Below, piece after piece: positions 34,465 to 45,768 of a stretch of DNA of 64,000 nucleotides (positions are counted from its first letter, which is position 1; every line of letters starts with the position of its first letter). The stretch spans positions 29,429 to 93,428 of the forward strand of contig QEAR01000083.1 of assembly GCA_006535965.1 (NCBI GenBank), in the 5' to 3' direction. The position numbers and the translations under genes were made by a program. This DNA is from Spizellomyces sp. 'palustris'. Its lineage: Eukaryota; Chytridiomycota; Chytridiomycetes; Spizellomycetales; Spizellomycetaceae. Under the pieces are notes generated by a model. It was not told where the DNA came from. It did no database searches and saw only the letters and a list, made by a program, of their open reading frames with translations.

Positions 34465-35269
34465 CTACCCTGACCTGATGGAATCTCTGACCGCTACGAC
34501 AGGTTCAGTCTCCTTTGCTAATGATGGCGATATTCGGATCCAAAGTTGAAACTCATAAGTAAACCCTTTTTCACTTTGCATCCCTCTGGGACATTTGCTC
34601 CCCGCTATCCTTCTTTGCTCTTCCGGACTGGCAATTTGGAATTCATCCTTTGGGATGGATGGAAAAAAGGCGTCACATTCAATCGCAGTTGGTGATTGGA
34701 CAGTTGTCAGAAAGATCCGTTGACAGAGCGGATGAGACAAGGCCGTAGCGTACAGCTGAGCACCGCCAATGATGAAGATGTTGGTATGGGAGATCGTTTC
34801 AAGATTGGATAAAACAGTATCAAGAGCGGAAAATGCGTAGGTAGGCGCCTCCGGGGTACTTTGGCTGAGGAGGTCCAGACATCAAAATGAGCTTTTGAAG
34901 TTGGATTATTCCAAAATACTGTCATGTATAACCGAACCTATACCTGCTCACGTCTTTTCGCACGTCCTCTCTGCTTGATAATACAATGTTGATCCGTCCC
35001 TTCAAGGGCCGATATTTTGGTGGTATAGACTCCCACGTTTTGCGACCCATTATTGTAACATTCATTGGTCTGTAGTCTTTATCGGATTCATAGTGTGACG
35101 ACTCGTCGTCGTGAGGAAACGCCGAGTCACGTCTGCGTCCCAAGAACGTTGTCACCTGCTGGAAGAAGCGCATGTCGCCAGGCAAGCGCCAGGGCAAGCT
35201 ACCGTTGACGCCAATCCCTCCATTTGCTAGCGCAGCCACGATGAGTGTCAGAGATGATTTGTTCGCCAT
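34465..35269 (-). CDS. DFR1: Dihydrofolate reductase
   Basis: Two minus-strand exons. Exon 1 (from 35269) reads [40 protein letters not shown], then [20 protein letters not shown] and GRINIVLSS. Exon 2 gives [26 protein letters not shown], and ends with TYEFQLWIR. Folate and NADPH motifs ([14 protein letters not shown]) are intact. The enzyme makes tetrahydrofolate for dTMP and purine synthesis. A Ser/Asp/His-rich loop between the B helix and GRKTW is longer than in most homologues. Divergent from the R2-like gene with 184 bp between starts, which suggests shared S-phase control. Confidence 0.95.
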
Positions 35270-35453
35270 TGCAAAATGCCCGACGACGGCAGATCAAAAC
35301 CTCCAGCGAGTGGATGCCAAACCGGTTTAAACGTGATCTTGTCCACGGAGTCGGACATTCGGACATGAAAGTAAATGTTCTTCTCGAAACACCGACAAAG
35401 TACTCAGTTCAGCCCATCTAAACACTTTGTTATTACCAAGCCTTTTTTGCAGT

Positions 35454-36739
35454 ATGTTGACAGCCGAGAGCTCAGAAAGCTTTAATAAGCTCAACCTGGA
35501 CGAAAACTGGGACCAAACGGACAAGTCGTCGGATCTACCTGAAGAACCTGTTCTCGTCCCCAACCCAAAGCGTTTTGTTCTGTTTCCAGTCCAGTTTCAT
35601 GAGGTTCAGTCCCATATTTGCTTTTGTGATTATCTCTTGTCTTTCTAAGCAAACCAATCCACAGGTCTGGCAGGCCTACAAAATTGCCGAGTCGAGGTTC
35701 TGGACTGCAGAGGATGTCGAGCTGTCAGATGACGTGCAGGCGTGGGGCAGCCTGTCTGGAAAGGAGCGAGCGTTCATTATGCATGCTGTCGGAATGATAG
35801 CCGGAAATGATGCGATGATTGGAGAGACTGTGGACTCAAAATTGAGTGACAACATTCAGATACCAGAAGCCAGATGGTATATACATAATGGGCCACATCG
35901 AATGAGGCTGTACATTGACCAGTTCTTGCATAGCTTTTTCGGGTTTCAAATGATGCAGAGGAACATTCACGCAGAATTGTTCACAGTTGTGTTGGATATC
36001 TACTGTAAACCAGCGGAAAGAGACTACGTGTTTGACGGCCTGAAGCAGTGTAAGACACCTCCTCGAGCAAACAAGCGAGTGAAAATTTCTTAAACATTCG
36101 CTTTCACTAGTACCTAGTATCAGCAAAAAGACTGCATGGGTCCAGCGGCATATAACGGATTCGAGCGAACATTTCTCTGTTCGCCTTGCTGCCTTGGCCA
36201 TTTACAATGCAGTGTTTCAGTCTACCGTCGTCGCCTGTCTTCTTCATTTGGCGGCACCGAAGCGCTCCGCCACCACGCCAACCGCACCTTTCCTTCCTGG
36301 TCTTATTCGCGGTCTAGCTCGGCTCAATCGGGATAATGAGACCTATTATCGATTTTGCAACCTTCTCGGCAGCATTTTGGTGAACCGGCCTCCGACAAGC
36401 ACTATCCATATGATGGCTAATGAAGCGGCACAAGTACAGAAGCAAGTCTTTGCGGATATGCTGAGCATCTGTGGTGGCACTATCAATTTACTTGGTCATC
36501 CCATCGATGCGGCGCAAATGGAACAGCGGATACGACATGTGACGGATAGAACTTTGGTGGGCATGGGCTTTTCGAAACTTTATAAAGCAGAGAATCCGCT
36601 GCCGTGGATGGACGAGGTATTGGCAACTGAGACCGGTGACGAAGCATCAACGCAGAAACAGCCACCGTCAGGGACCTCGAATGGAGGTGGGCAGCCAATG
36701 GCCGCTGACGAAGGGTTTACAATCGATGCCGACTTTTGA
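35454..36739 (+). CDS. Ribonucleotide reductase small-subunit (R2)-like protein lacking metal ligands
   Basis: Exons 35454-35603, 35665-35876, 35934-36047 and 36124-36739. The third intron is a 57-nt in-frame one; removing it restores PEARCFFGFQ, the family PEARCFYGFQ block. NPKRFVLFPVQFHEVWQAYK, RFWTAEDVEL, QIPEARC, NIHAELF and the terminal GFTIDADF tail identify the R2 fold and the R1-binding tail. Yet the catalytic residues are replaced: the Asp of FWTAEE[IV]D is Glu, the Glu of ENIH is Arg, the radical Tyr of SEMY is Phe, the Glu of AAVEG is Asn, and DEGLH reads DNETY. It should not hold a di-iron centre or tyrosyl radical, and resembles the yeast Rnr4 situation. A polypyrimidine tract and AG lie right before the start codon, so a 5' UTR intron is likely. 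Confidence 0.9.
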
Positions 36740-36899
36740 GGACGTGGAGGATTGTTTATATGCAGATTATTTATTGGTGTTAAATAGCTACGTATGTCAA
36801 TCGATGGCATGCTATATTACAGGGATTCTCTGGGCCACGTTTTACGGAATGAAGCATTTGAGCTAATGCAGTACTGGCGTTGATCAGACTAGCTACAAG

Positions 36900-38332
36900 T
36901 TATTCTTCATCCACAATGTACGTGTCGTATATCAGCCGCTGAACAAATGACGGCGGATGGGTTCCACTGTAGGCTATGATCAGAGGAGCGTTTCGTAGAA
37001 TAGTTATGCAAGTGTACACTTACACATTCGTGATGAAAAGTGATACGTCTTCTGGTCCCACATAGTCGAAGTGGGGATTCACAATATCGACGCGATCAAT
37101 GATATCGCCTAAAGGGTACTTGAGTGAATCGCCATTAAATATGTTCAAGCAGAAGGGCATACCTGCTTCAAAGCTGTATACTGCATCTGGGTTGATGCAC
37201 AAGTTGAAAATGTCCGTGTCATAAGGATAGGATGGGGATAGCTTATGTAGGCCAGTGCATACTACGATCGGGGTTGAGTACTCCTTTGCGGCGGCAGCAA
37301 CAAGCTGGCTGCCGCAAACGGCCACCACACCGCCATTTGCGGTAACTGGCAAGAGGTTCAATTCCAAGTTCCAGAGTTTTGAACGTTATTAACATACCAG
37401 CATGTGCCCCCAAAATCACCTTGTTGACGCGCGACATGACTGCGAAGATGGCTGTATCCGTGATGACTGTCGTGTCAATGCCCGCAGATGACAAGGCGAG
37501 AGCCATTTCGTGTCCCTGATAGCTGGATGAGGATTGAGATACGTCGTTCGCGGCTCATCTTCCAACCCTTCCTAATCCAGAACTTACGACGGCGCTGTTT
37601 CTGCTACAATAACCTGGAACTCTCGCACCTGCGCTGCCACTTTCAGAAAGTGCTCGACCGTCTTTGACCTTCCCACGGTCAAAATGATCTCCCTGTTGGC
37701 AGTGCGCTTTGCATCAGTGAAACGCTCATAAACTTTTGAAAACAGATCATACGGACTTGGAGTGTATATGCTCCCATGCTTGATTTGATATATTCGTTGA
37801 CGTATTCTCGAGTTCGTCAATCATCTCTTCTATGCTCTGTTTAACGTCGGCAACAAAGTTCCGTCGGCGTTCTCCAAAGTCATCAGTCTCCGATGTGGTT
37901 TCAGCAGTTTCCGCAGCATCGCTGGCTTCAGTTACGACGTTATGTTCTTCTTTAATCAAATGCAGTACTCGCTTCACCATATTTCCCACGGCAAGCTCTA
38001 AAGGCAAAGATATATCAGCCATTCTCGCCAGATATCCCAGGAATCAATATTCGCGCAACGAACCTATGGGCTGAGCACCCTCTAACCGGCTTCCTACTTC
38101 TTTGACCAATGCTGATAGCTGCTCCACATCATTGCACCGACTGGCCGCCACCACGTTCCGGAGCAAGCGGGACGTTGCTATCGCCACATTATAAGAACCT
38201 ACAATCTGCCTATACACCAGCAAAAGTGTTCATGAAGCTAAGTACGCTTGAACACTAGTTGGGATCTGGGCCTCACCTTCTTCGCAATTTCGCTACGAGC
38301 GAGTCGATCTGGTAATTTATTTCCTTCAACAT
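36900..38332 (-). CDS. EIF2B2: Translation initiation factor eIF2B subunit beta
   Basis: Minus-strand exons: [198 protein letters not shown] and [15 protein letters not shown], ending [16 protein letters not shown]. All are hallmarks of the regulatory eIF2B beta/GCD7 subunit, which senses phosphorylated eIF2. Length is normal. An acidic Thr/Glu-rich insert ([17 protein letters not shown]) sits after the N-terminal helices. Start 38332 is the first ATG of a conserved opening. Confidence 0.93.
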
Positions 38333-39066
38333 TTTTTACGAATCTCAGCTCACTAGGACTGAAAGCGCAGACGGACTCCACTTTGTTGTGTTGAGACAGT
38401 TTTAGACCGACCGTCGTTGTTTCCAGCCAGGTGCTCGCCTTTTGCAATTTGCGAAATTTGGAAGCTGGTCGTTGGTCGCAAAAAGTTGGGCGAACGATCG
38501 GTGAGTCATTCACGCGCGTGCTCCTTTCTCCCATCGTTGGACCACTCGACCGCGGGTGAGAAAGAGGCCCACCAGTCGGGAAAGAAGGGGCGGGAGCAAC
38601 GGCGTCAAGACGGCCAAAGAACACTCAGCAGGCGGGACGGACGCAGCGACGCACGTTTGCAGTACCATTGAAACAAAGAAAGGCGGATAGCCCTTGATTT
38701 TGCTCAACGACAACCATTGACGACAATACCAGTGGACTCTTAGCGATCTGTGTGTGTGCCATTATCAACAGTCGCCGGTCTCAGCTTCTCGACCTCTACA
38801 AAAGCAGCTGCTTGTTATAGGTCTCCAGTTCTTGCATTTCCTGTCATTGCAAACTGTCAAATGTTCGGATCCCATTTTGATATACTTGTGCATCTGATGA
38901 AAGTTCTAAAGCCTGGTTTTTAGTTCAGTTCAGAGACGTTATTTCGGGCCATCGGTGCTGCAGAATCAACCACTATCCCTTCCTTATTGTTATCACGACT
39001 GTTGGAACATAGATCGCGGTCGTTTTCTCCCGAGGGGATTCGACTGTTCACGGTGCCCTGAATCTT
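38333..39066. other. Divergent promoter region
   Basis: About 730 bp between eIF2B beta and EAF1 without a supported gene; short frames on both strands are non-conserved. Confidence 0.5.
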
Positions 39067-42000
39067 ATGGCTCAACATGGTATTGAACCCGGAGCAGCTG
39101 GTGAAGAATTCAGGAAATTGGAATCTGTAAGCTCTTGACTTTATTTCTGCTAGATAAGTTACGATTCTTCATGAGCTGATTACGACGCATTTTCAGGTGG
39201 ACATCACGAACATTCGTATTCAAACGGAAGAGATCAAGGAAAAGCGAATAGCGTAGGCGAAATGGCTGCTTGGTTGAAACATGTAAAATCAAGTGCAAGC
39301 TGACGCATAATAATTTCACCTATGTAGAGAAATATTGTCACGGCGCCATGAGCTATTAAAGGAGCTTTTCATACGGCGAAGTATCTTGAACGAAACCGAA
39401 GTCATCTTACGGGAATTGTCAAATCTTCCTTTGGATGAGGCCGAATTTGCGGAATTCCAAAAGGATTATATTTTATCGAGGTATAGTATCTGTCGCCCCG
39501 TTCGTTGCTTGAACGCTGGTTGCAGCATGGTCCTCAAATGTTGAATCTGTTTCAGAGACCAAGTAAGGAGCGTAGATATGTCAATAAGTACCGCAAGTCT
39601 TAAATGCATTCATATTAGCTTACGAGGAGAGAAGACGGAACAGTGGCTGAAGGTCAAGGTGGGTGTTGGAAAAAGGGCTATATCAGGAGAAGGTGTCGAT
39701 GAGAGCTCATGCTGACCGCCTTTGAATGCACCAGAGGAACTTCCAGGGTACGACCAAGGTGATAGACGCGGCAGCGGGGCCGCAGAAGAGGGTAGTGCTT
39801 CGGACGAGAAGCCTCCGACAGATCCAGGGTCTGCGCACGTGGATCGCCGTCGCTTCCTTCCGCCTGTTGAGAGAATGGTGACCAGGGGCATATCTGCCAA
39901 GAAACTAGCTTTTAGCCCGGAGGTATATTTCTGGCAACTTGAACCTCGTACCTATCCAAAAAATGAACTCCCGATAAGGCTTCAACAGGTCCATCAGCTA
40001 TTTCTCCGCATGTGGCCACATCAACAACAGCTCCTGCAACGCCCAGTCCCAGCGCCTCTGCTGCGCGACGTAGAAGTTCAACATCTCATCGCATCGCTAA
40101 TTCTCCTGTCACACCAATCAACGTCACATCTACCAAGGCCAATCGTCCAAAGCTGTTATTAAGAGACGCGAAAAGTCAACCTGGGAGAAGACCCGCAGCA
40201 GGGGGTAGCGGTGCTCGTCAAGAAGCAGATACGCAGATCGAAGGCTACCGATGGTATGAATGGCAGCTACGAGTACAGTCGAATCCCATTTCGGGGTTGC
40301 TGCCGACAGCCACGAAGTCGATGACCACAAGAGACTGGCAGGTTGGTGCAACGCAAATGCGTGGATTTATCGAAACTAGCACGTCACATGAAAGTAATTA
40401 CCTGCTCCGCTGTTAGGCCGCAAGAACTGAAGTGCAGCAGATGAAATTGCTCCAAAAGGTCGATCTGCTTAAAGAGAGAAATCTTTGGAGTTTCAGGCAG
40501 TTGAGACCTCACGTAGCACCTCGTCGTGCAAAGACCCACTGGGATGTTCTCTTGGATGAAATGGTACGTCGTTTGGCTTGAAGTCTGCCTGTGTCAATAT
40601 CATGCCAACTATTTTTGTAAGAAATGGATGCGTGTCGACTTTCGCCAAGAGCGTAGGTGGAAGATCGCTACTGCATGCAACATGGCCCATTGGGTCCTTG
40701 AATGGCACGAGGCTACCGACAAATCGACATTGTGCGTTCTGGTGAGTTGGTGATTGACGACCCCCGCATCGATTGGCCGCTGCTCACAAATTTGAATCAT
40801 CCTAGCGTCGAATGCCCAAAGACAGGACTAAACAGGAAGACCGGCCGGGCGATGACCCAATGTGAGTGCCACAATGGTAACAACCGTCGGATATCTGATC
40901 TTCAAATCACTGAGGCTACTGGCATGACAGGGACGTTGCGACAAATCAGGACGATGATACGACACGACCTGGTAAATTTTTGGTTCTCTGACATTCGTCA
41001 TATATGTATTACGCTTATACCTTTCCTGCAAGACCTGTCACTGGACACTGAGCAAGTCCATGAGCATCACGGAGAACAAAAGGAGGTGCACACCACCAAC
41101 CGGGGAGAAACCCCTTTGCCTGCCGACATAGAGCCTACATATGGCGAAGAACCGCTACCATCACTTTTCATGGATATAGACACGGCTACCTATCTGATTT
41201 GCGATGGAACGAACGGGCAAACGCTAGATATTCCTGTGTATACCCCTCTCACAATTGATGCTGACGAACTCTACGTCGACGAGAATCAGCATGAGACTGT
41301 TGTGCCTGTTTCTGAGTTGATTACAACCAGAACCATGGTGAAGGACTATGGAGATAACCAGCAAGAGGAATTTGCACCCCAGCTTACCGACTTGCAACGC
41401 TATGACACCGCGAAACTCGTCTCTCGTAAGTTTAGTAGGTCCCTACAACGTTTCGTGACATTCTCTGATCTATTCTACCAAATTTAGCAATCTTCAGCAG
41501 AATGTCTGAGCAACATGAGGATTCTTCAGTACCACCACCCCGAATACAGCCCACCAAGACCGAAACACCGAAAACCACGCAGCATTGGACGAAAGAGGAA
41601 GATGATATCCTTATTTCACTTGCACTCAGCTATCAATATAACTGGACTATCGTCAGCGACATGCTCCACTCCCGCCAAGTTCCAGGAATTCGATGGCGGC
41701 GCAGCGAGTGGGAGTGCTATAGTCGCTTCAAGGAACTGGGCCCTGCACGGACTGTGGACCGAAGCGTGACAGGTGGAGGATCATCTGCGTCACTTGCAAC
41801 AGCAAGGCCAAAGAGTGGTCCGTTCAGTCCACGAGAACTTTCTGCTCAAGCGGAAGCCTCGGAAGCCAGAATTCAAAAGCACCTGACGACGTTTGAAACT
41901 ATTAGAAGACTAAGTAGAAACAAAGACAAGTACAAACCGCCTGGAGGTGAGAGCCTAAGTCTAACTCCTACAGCAAACATTCTGAATCCGCGTTGACTGT

Positions 42001-42870
42001 TTCGTATTGCTAAATAGATCGCAAGCCCCCGGCAAAGATTATTCTCACCACACACGAGACACATTATCAGTCGCAAGCAGGTGCAGGAATAGATCCTGCA
42101 GGGCCTCCTCTGACGCCGACAGAGCTTGCAATATTACGGAGAGAGAGGGCACTACGTCAGGCCCAAGAGCATGGACGACATATGTATGGTGGACACACAC
42201 GAGCGGTAAATATTGGGCTGTCTTTGCGGTTTTATGGAACGTGTATTCAACCAGATGTTGCATGTGTTGCAGGGCATGATGCTCGGACGACCGATGCCAG
42301 CTGGCGGCGGTGCTCTGCCACATCCATACGCCCAGTACAGAACTGTTGCTCGACCACCCACCACCGCGAACAGTATCCAAGGATCACCTGTTCCCGCTGG
42401 TCAAGCCCTTCCTCACACCCCGAACAACACTCAACACTCCGCGATACGACCTCCAGCAACGCCAGTACTACCCGGACAAATACCGCCGCAAAGTCCGTCT
42501 CCCATGGTCAGACTGAATGGTACTGCGCCTGCCATGACGCAGGAGCAGTATATGCGTGCGATGCTTGCACGGCAGCAAATGATGGCTTCCCCTCAGCAGA
42601 GGCATTTGGTGTCACCTCAGCCAGGGCAATCTAGTAAGACCTACTGCAAATCCTGTAAGGTCCTTTCGATCACGTATTAATAGTATTCCGTTTCCAGCTT
42701 CTGTGCCGCAAGTCGGCGATGTGGTAGCGTCCACTTCCGGACAGGCGCCGAGCATTGGTTTGCAGAACGCTTCTGTACCCACCATTAACCAGCGAATGCA
42801 GATGGTCAGGCAGCTCCAATTGCAGCAGCAACAGCACCAACAGCAGCAGCAGCAACAGCAACAACAACAA

Positions 42871-42950
<80 letters not shown>

Positions 42951-43450
42951 GCAACAACAACAAATACAACAATCACCCCAGCTTCAGCAACTGCAATTGC
43001 ATCAGCAGCAACAACAACAGCAGCAGTCTCCTCCCCAGCCGCAACGTCCCCAGATCCCCGCTGACACACATGCACACACGGCCGCTGCATTTGTGGCTCT
43101 GCAGAACGCTCAACAGGCAGCGAAAATGGGCCAGGTAGTTTGCCTTCCAAAGAGCAAAATCAGTCGATCCTAGGTTTATATTAATAATCATATATCATCC
43201 CCTGCAGATGCCAGAGATGATGCAGCAACAGCGCCAACTTCACCAAGCTCGCCAGCAACAGGCTCTTCTGATGGGCGCTACCTCGGCCACAAGTCCACTC
43301 ATGGCTGTTTCCACTCCGCGAATACCTACGGTACCGGCAGATGCTGCGGCGCTGGGCATATCACCATCCCAACAGCAGCTGCAGCAAAAGCAATCACCCC
43401 AGACCCCACAGGTTCAGCCGGCGTCTTCGGCTCCAGGGTCGTCAACGTAG
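39067..43450 (+). CDS. EAF1: Eaf1/Vid21-like NuA4 scaffold (HSA + SANT + polyglutamine)
   Basis: About 15 exons, starting MAQHGIEPGAAGEEFRKLES. Helices with RRHELLKELFIRRSILNETE come first, then a Ser/Pro-rich stretch. The HSA domain reads RAKTHWDVLLDEM|KWMRVDFRQERRWKIAT, CNMAHWVLEWHE. An acidic middle has YLICDGTNGQTLDIPVYTPL. The SANT/Myb domain reads HWTKEEDDILISLALSYQYN, WTIVSDMLHSR, RRSEWECYSRFKEL. The C-terminus is Gln/Pro-rich with a long CAG/CAA-coded tract (about 42817-43030) and ends PASSAPGSST. This is the Eaf1/Vid21 layout: HSA recruits actin and Arp4, SANT binds histone tails, and the protein nucleates the NuA4 acetyltransferase. The ATPase domain of p400 is absent, as in fungi. 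Introns were placed so every join keeps frame. Confidence 0.88.
42817..43035 (+). repeat. CAG/CAA trinucleotide tract (polyglutamine)
   Basis: Inside the EAF1 last-but-one exon the sequence is almost pure CAG and CAA codons with rare CAC/AUA interruptions, giving a Gln run of more than 40 residues, then a shorter second Gln block. CAG-only and CAA-only blocks alternate, which suggests expansion of both codon types. Antisense frames through it look like long polyleucine or polyvaline ORFs and are artefacts. Confidence 0.95.
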
Positions 43451-43986
43451 CACGAAGCGCCAGCTACCCTATAAAAAGCTTCTTTTGGTTGTTGGGGTGT
43501 GTGAGATTTTGGTAATCCGATGGGGATCGACTACACTTTGATAACTGTATTACACAATATATTTGTAAATTGGAATGGATAAATACGCTTGAGTTTGGAA
43601 TATGCAACCTGGTGCGAGGAGTCGCGTGGCATTGCTGCTGCCAGGTACACCTCACATCAGAGACGGAAAGGGGCAAGACTGTCAACGAACCAAGAGGCTA
43701 CTGTTATAATGAACAACCGAACAGGGGAAAAAGAGAGAAAAGATTCCTACAACCGAGCACTTCCTACCGTGATTGCACGGAGTAAATAAGCCCCGCCCCA
43801 AATTGCATAGAGGGTACACATTGGACACAAAACAATGATGCAACCTTGTTGACGGCCCAGGACTAGACCCCACCCAACCCATCTTATTCACTATATAAAA
43901 GAACGAAACATCTGCGAGGTTCCAGTGGTCATATAATATCAGACATTTTTGCGCAACTGCTTGTGCCTATGGAATGAACCTTCACC
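43451..43986. other. Convergent intergenic region
   Basis: Holds the 3' ends of EAF1 and the 14-3-3 gene. Small frames show no known motif. Confidence 0.5.
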
Positions 43987-45318
43987 TTATTTAGCCTCCT
44001 CAGGCTCATCAGCCTTTGCTTCCTCAGTCTTGTCACCTTCAGCTACGGGTTAATGTTAGCAAAAAGCGTCAATGAACGCCGCGGGTCTCCGGTATTTCGC
44101 TCACCGTCCTGAAGGTCTGAAGTCCACAATGTCAAGTTGTCCCTCAGCAGTTGCATGATCAATGTCGAGTCCTTGTAGGACTCTTCGCTGAGCGTGTCCA
44201 ACTCAGCAATTGCGTCGTCGAAGGCCTGCTTGGCGAGGTGGCAGGCACGGTCGGGCGAATTCAAGATCTCGTAGTAGAATACAGAGAAGTTGAGCGCGAG
44301 ACCGAGACGAATAGGGTGCGTCGGGGCGAGTTCCGTCTGTGCGATATCCGTGGCAGCCTTGTACGCGTCGTGGGCGTGAGACGCAGCCTCCTTCCGCTTC
44401 TCGCCTGTGGCGAATTCGGCGAGGTAACGGTGGTAATCTCCCTTCCTGAATAGTACAAAAATGATATATGGTTAGCAAAATATATCATGTGTTTCAAGAG
44501 GCATCGCATTCACGCACATCTTGTAGTAGAAGACCTTGGATTCTCCAGCTTCGGCAGCAGGGATCAAGTGCTCGTCGAGGACGTTGAGGATATCGGAGCA
44601 AACTTCGCTCAATTCAGTCTCGATCTTGACGCGGTAATCCTTGATCTTCTTAACCTGGCCTTCGTTACCCTTGCTTTCCTCCTTTTGTTCAATGGAGGAA
44701 ACAATTCGCCACGACGCACGACGAGCACCAATGACGTTCTTGTACGCAACGGACAACAAATTCCGCTCCTCAACAGTCAACTCCACACCAAGCTGCAAGG
44801 GAAATGATCAAACAACGACGTTATTTGCTGCTCACACATGAAGAAATCTTTGGATGGCGTACCTTGGCAACTTCCTGTTTTAATGACAGGTGCAAGAAAG
44901 AGTTTTATCCATTAGCACAGTCGACGACAACGCGTGACTACACGCCAAACCAGGAATACTTGCCTTCATGTAAGACACCATCTCTACATGATGAGAAAAA
45001 AGAAATGGCGGAAAAAACTCTTGTCAGCAAAAACAATACATGGGGAAACAACAGCAGTTGCTTGCCGCAGTCGCGAGCGTACGACAAAACATTTGCGCAC
45101 AGCATGATTGCGAAATTAAAAGTTCATCAAGCTTACCATCGTATCTCTCTGCCTGCTCGGCGAGCTTAGCCATGTAGACTTGGTCCTCCCGTCCTCCTAT
45201 GAACAAACAGACTCTAGTCAGCACCGACATGCAAACGTCACGGTGAAAAGCTCAAACACTTTTTTCCGCCATCAGACGCGTTCCCATCGTCGCGATGAAC
45301 CGTACCTTTTTCGGCCAT
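43987..45318 (-). CDS. 14-3-3 protein
   Basis: Minus-strand, at least seven exons. Sequence in order: [152 protein letters not shown] and [17 protein letters not shown], ending in an acidic [15 protein letters not shown] tail. All phosphopeptide-binding residues (Lys, Arg, Arg-Tyr) lie in normal blocks. It binds phosphoserine motifs of many partners. EVAK is a separate 12-nt microexon (44863-44874), and the intron before it (44875-44963) starts GCAAGT, a GC-AG intron. The C-terminal exon is acidic, as usual. Confidence 0.97.
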
Positions 45319-45768
45319 TTCGAATCTGTTTCTTCTGTAAGGGTGGGTTATCAAGAGATTTCAATGGGGATCGAGCTGTGTGTCAAGCAAGATACGACAA
45401 GGTGAGCGCCCAAGTAAAATGCGTTTCGTAAGAGTGTTTTTGTGTTTGTGAAATGGAGATGCGCACTTTATGAATTGGCCTTTCGCAAATCTCGGGCGTA
45501 AAAAAAAAAACGACGGTTGCAGGAACGACGGGGGGGGAGGAGGGGGGGGGGCAATTCAAGCGGTTGAAAGTCTCTCAGCCACTTGACCGAATTTGGAAAG
45601 TCGATTTCGCGTTTTCTTTTTCACTCCGACATTTGGCCCAGAATGACAATATGAGAATATGGACCAATCAAATGATTAGCAGTTGTAAACATTCATCATG
45701 TGATCTTAATCGCGTGTCATTTGATAAGGATTCTAGAAGATTCCAAATGTACAAGGCTTTCGGACATT
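45319..45768. other. 14-3-3 promoter region with a G-run
   Basis: Contains an A-run (about 45500) and two long G-runs (about 45530-45551) separated by only a few bases. The G-runs could form a G-quadruplex in the promoter of the 14-3-3 gene. No gene seen. Confidence 0.55.

Noticed and set aside
42670-42972. Long minus-strand polyleucine ORF, and the polyvaline/alanine one at 42806-43150
   Set aside because: Both are antisense translations of the CAG/CAA tract in EAF1, with no independent start or motif.
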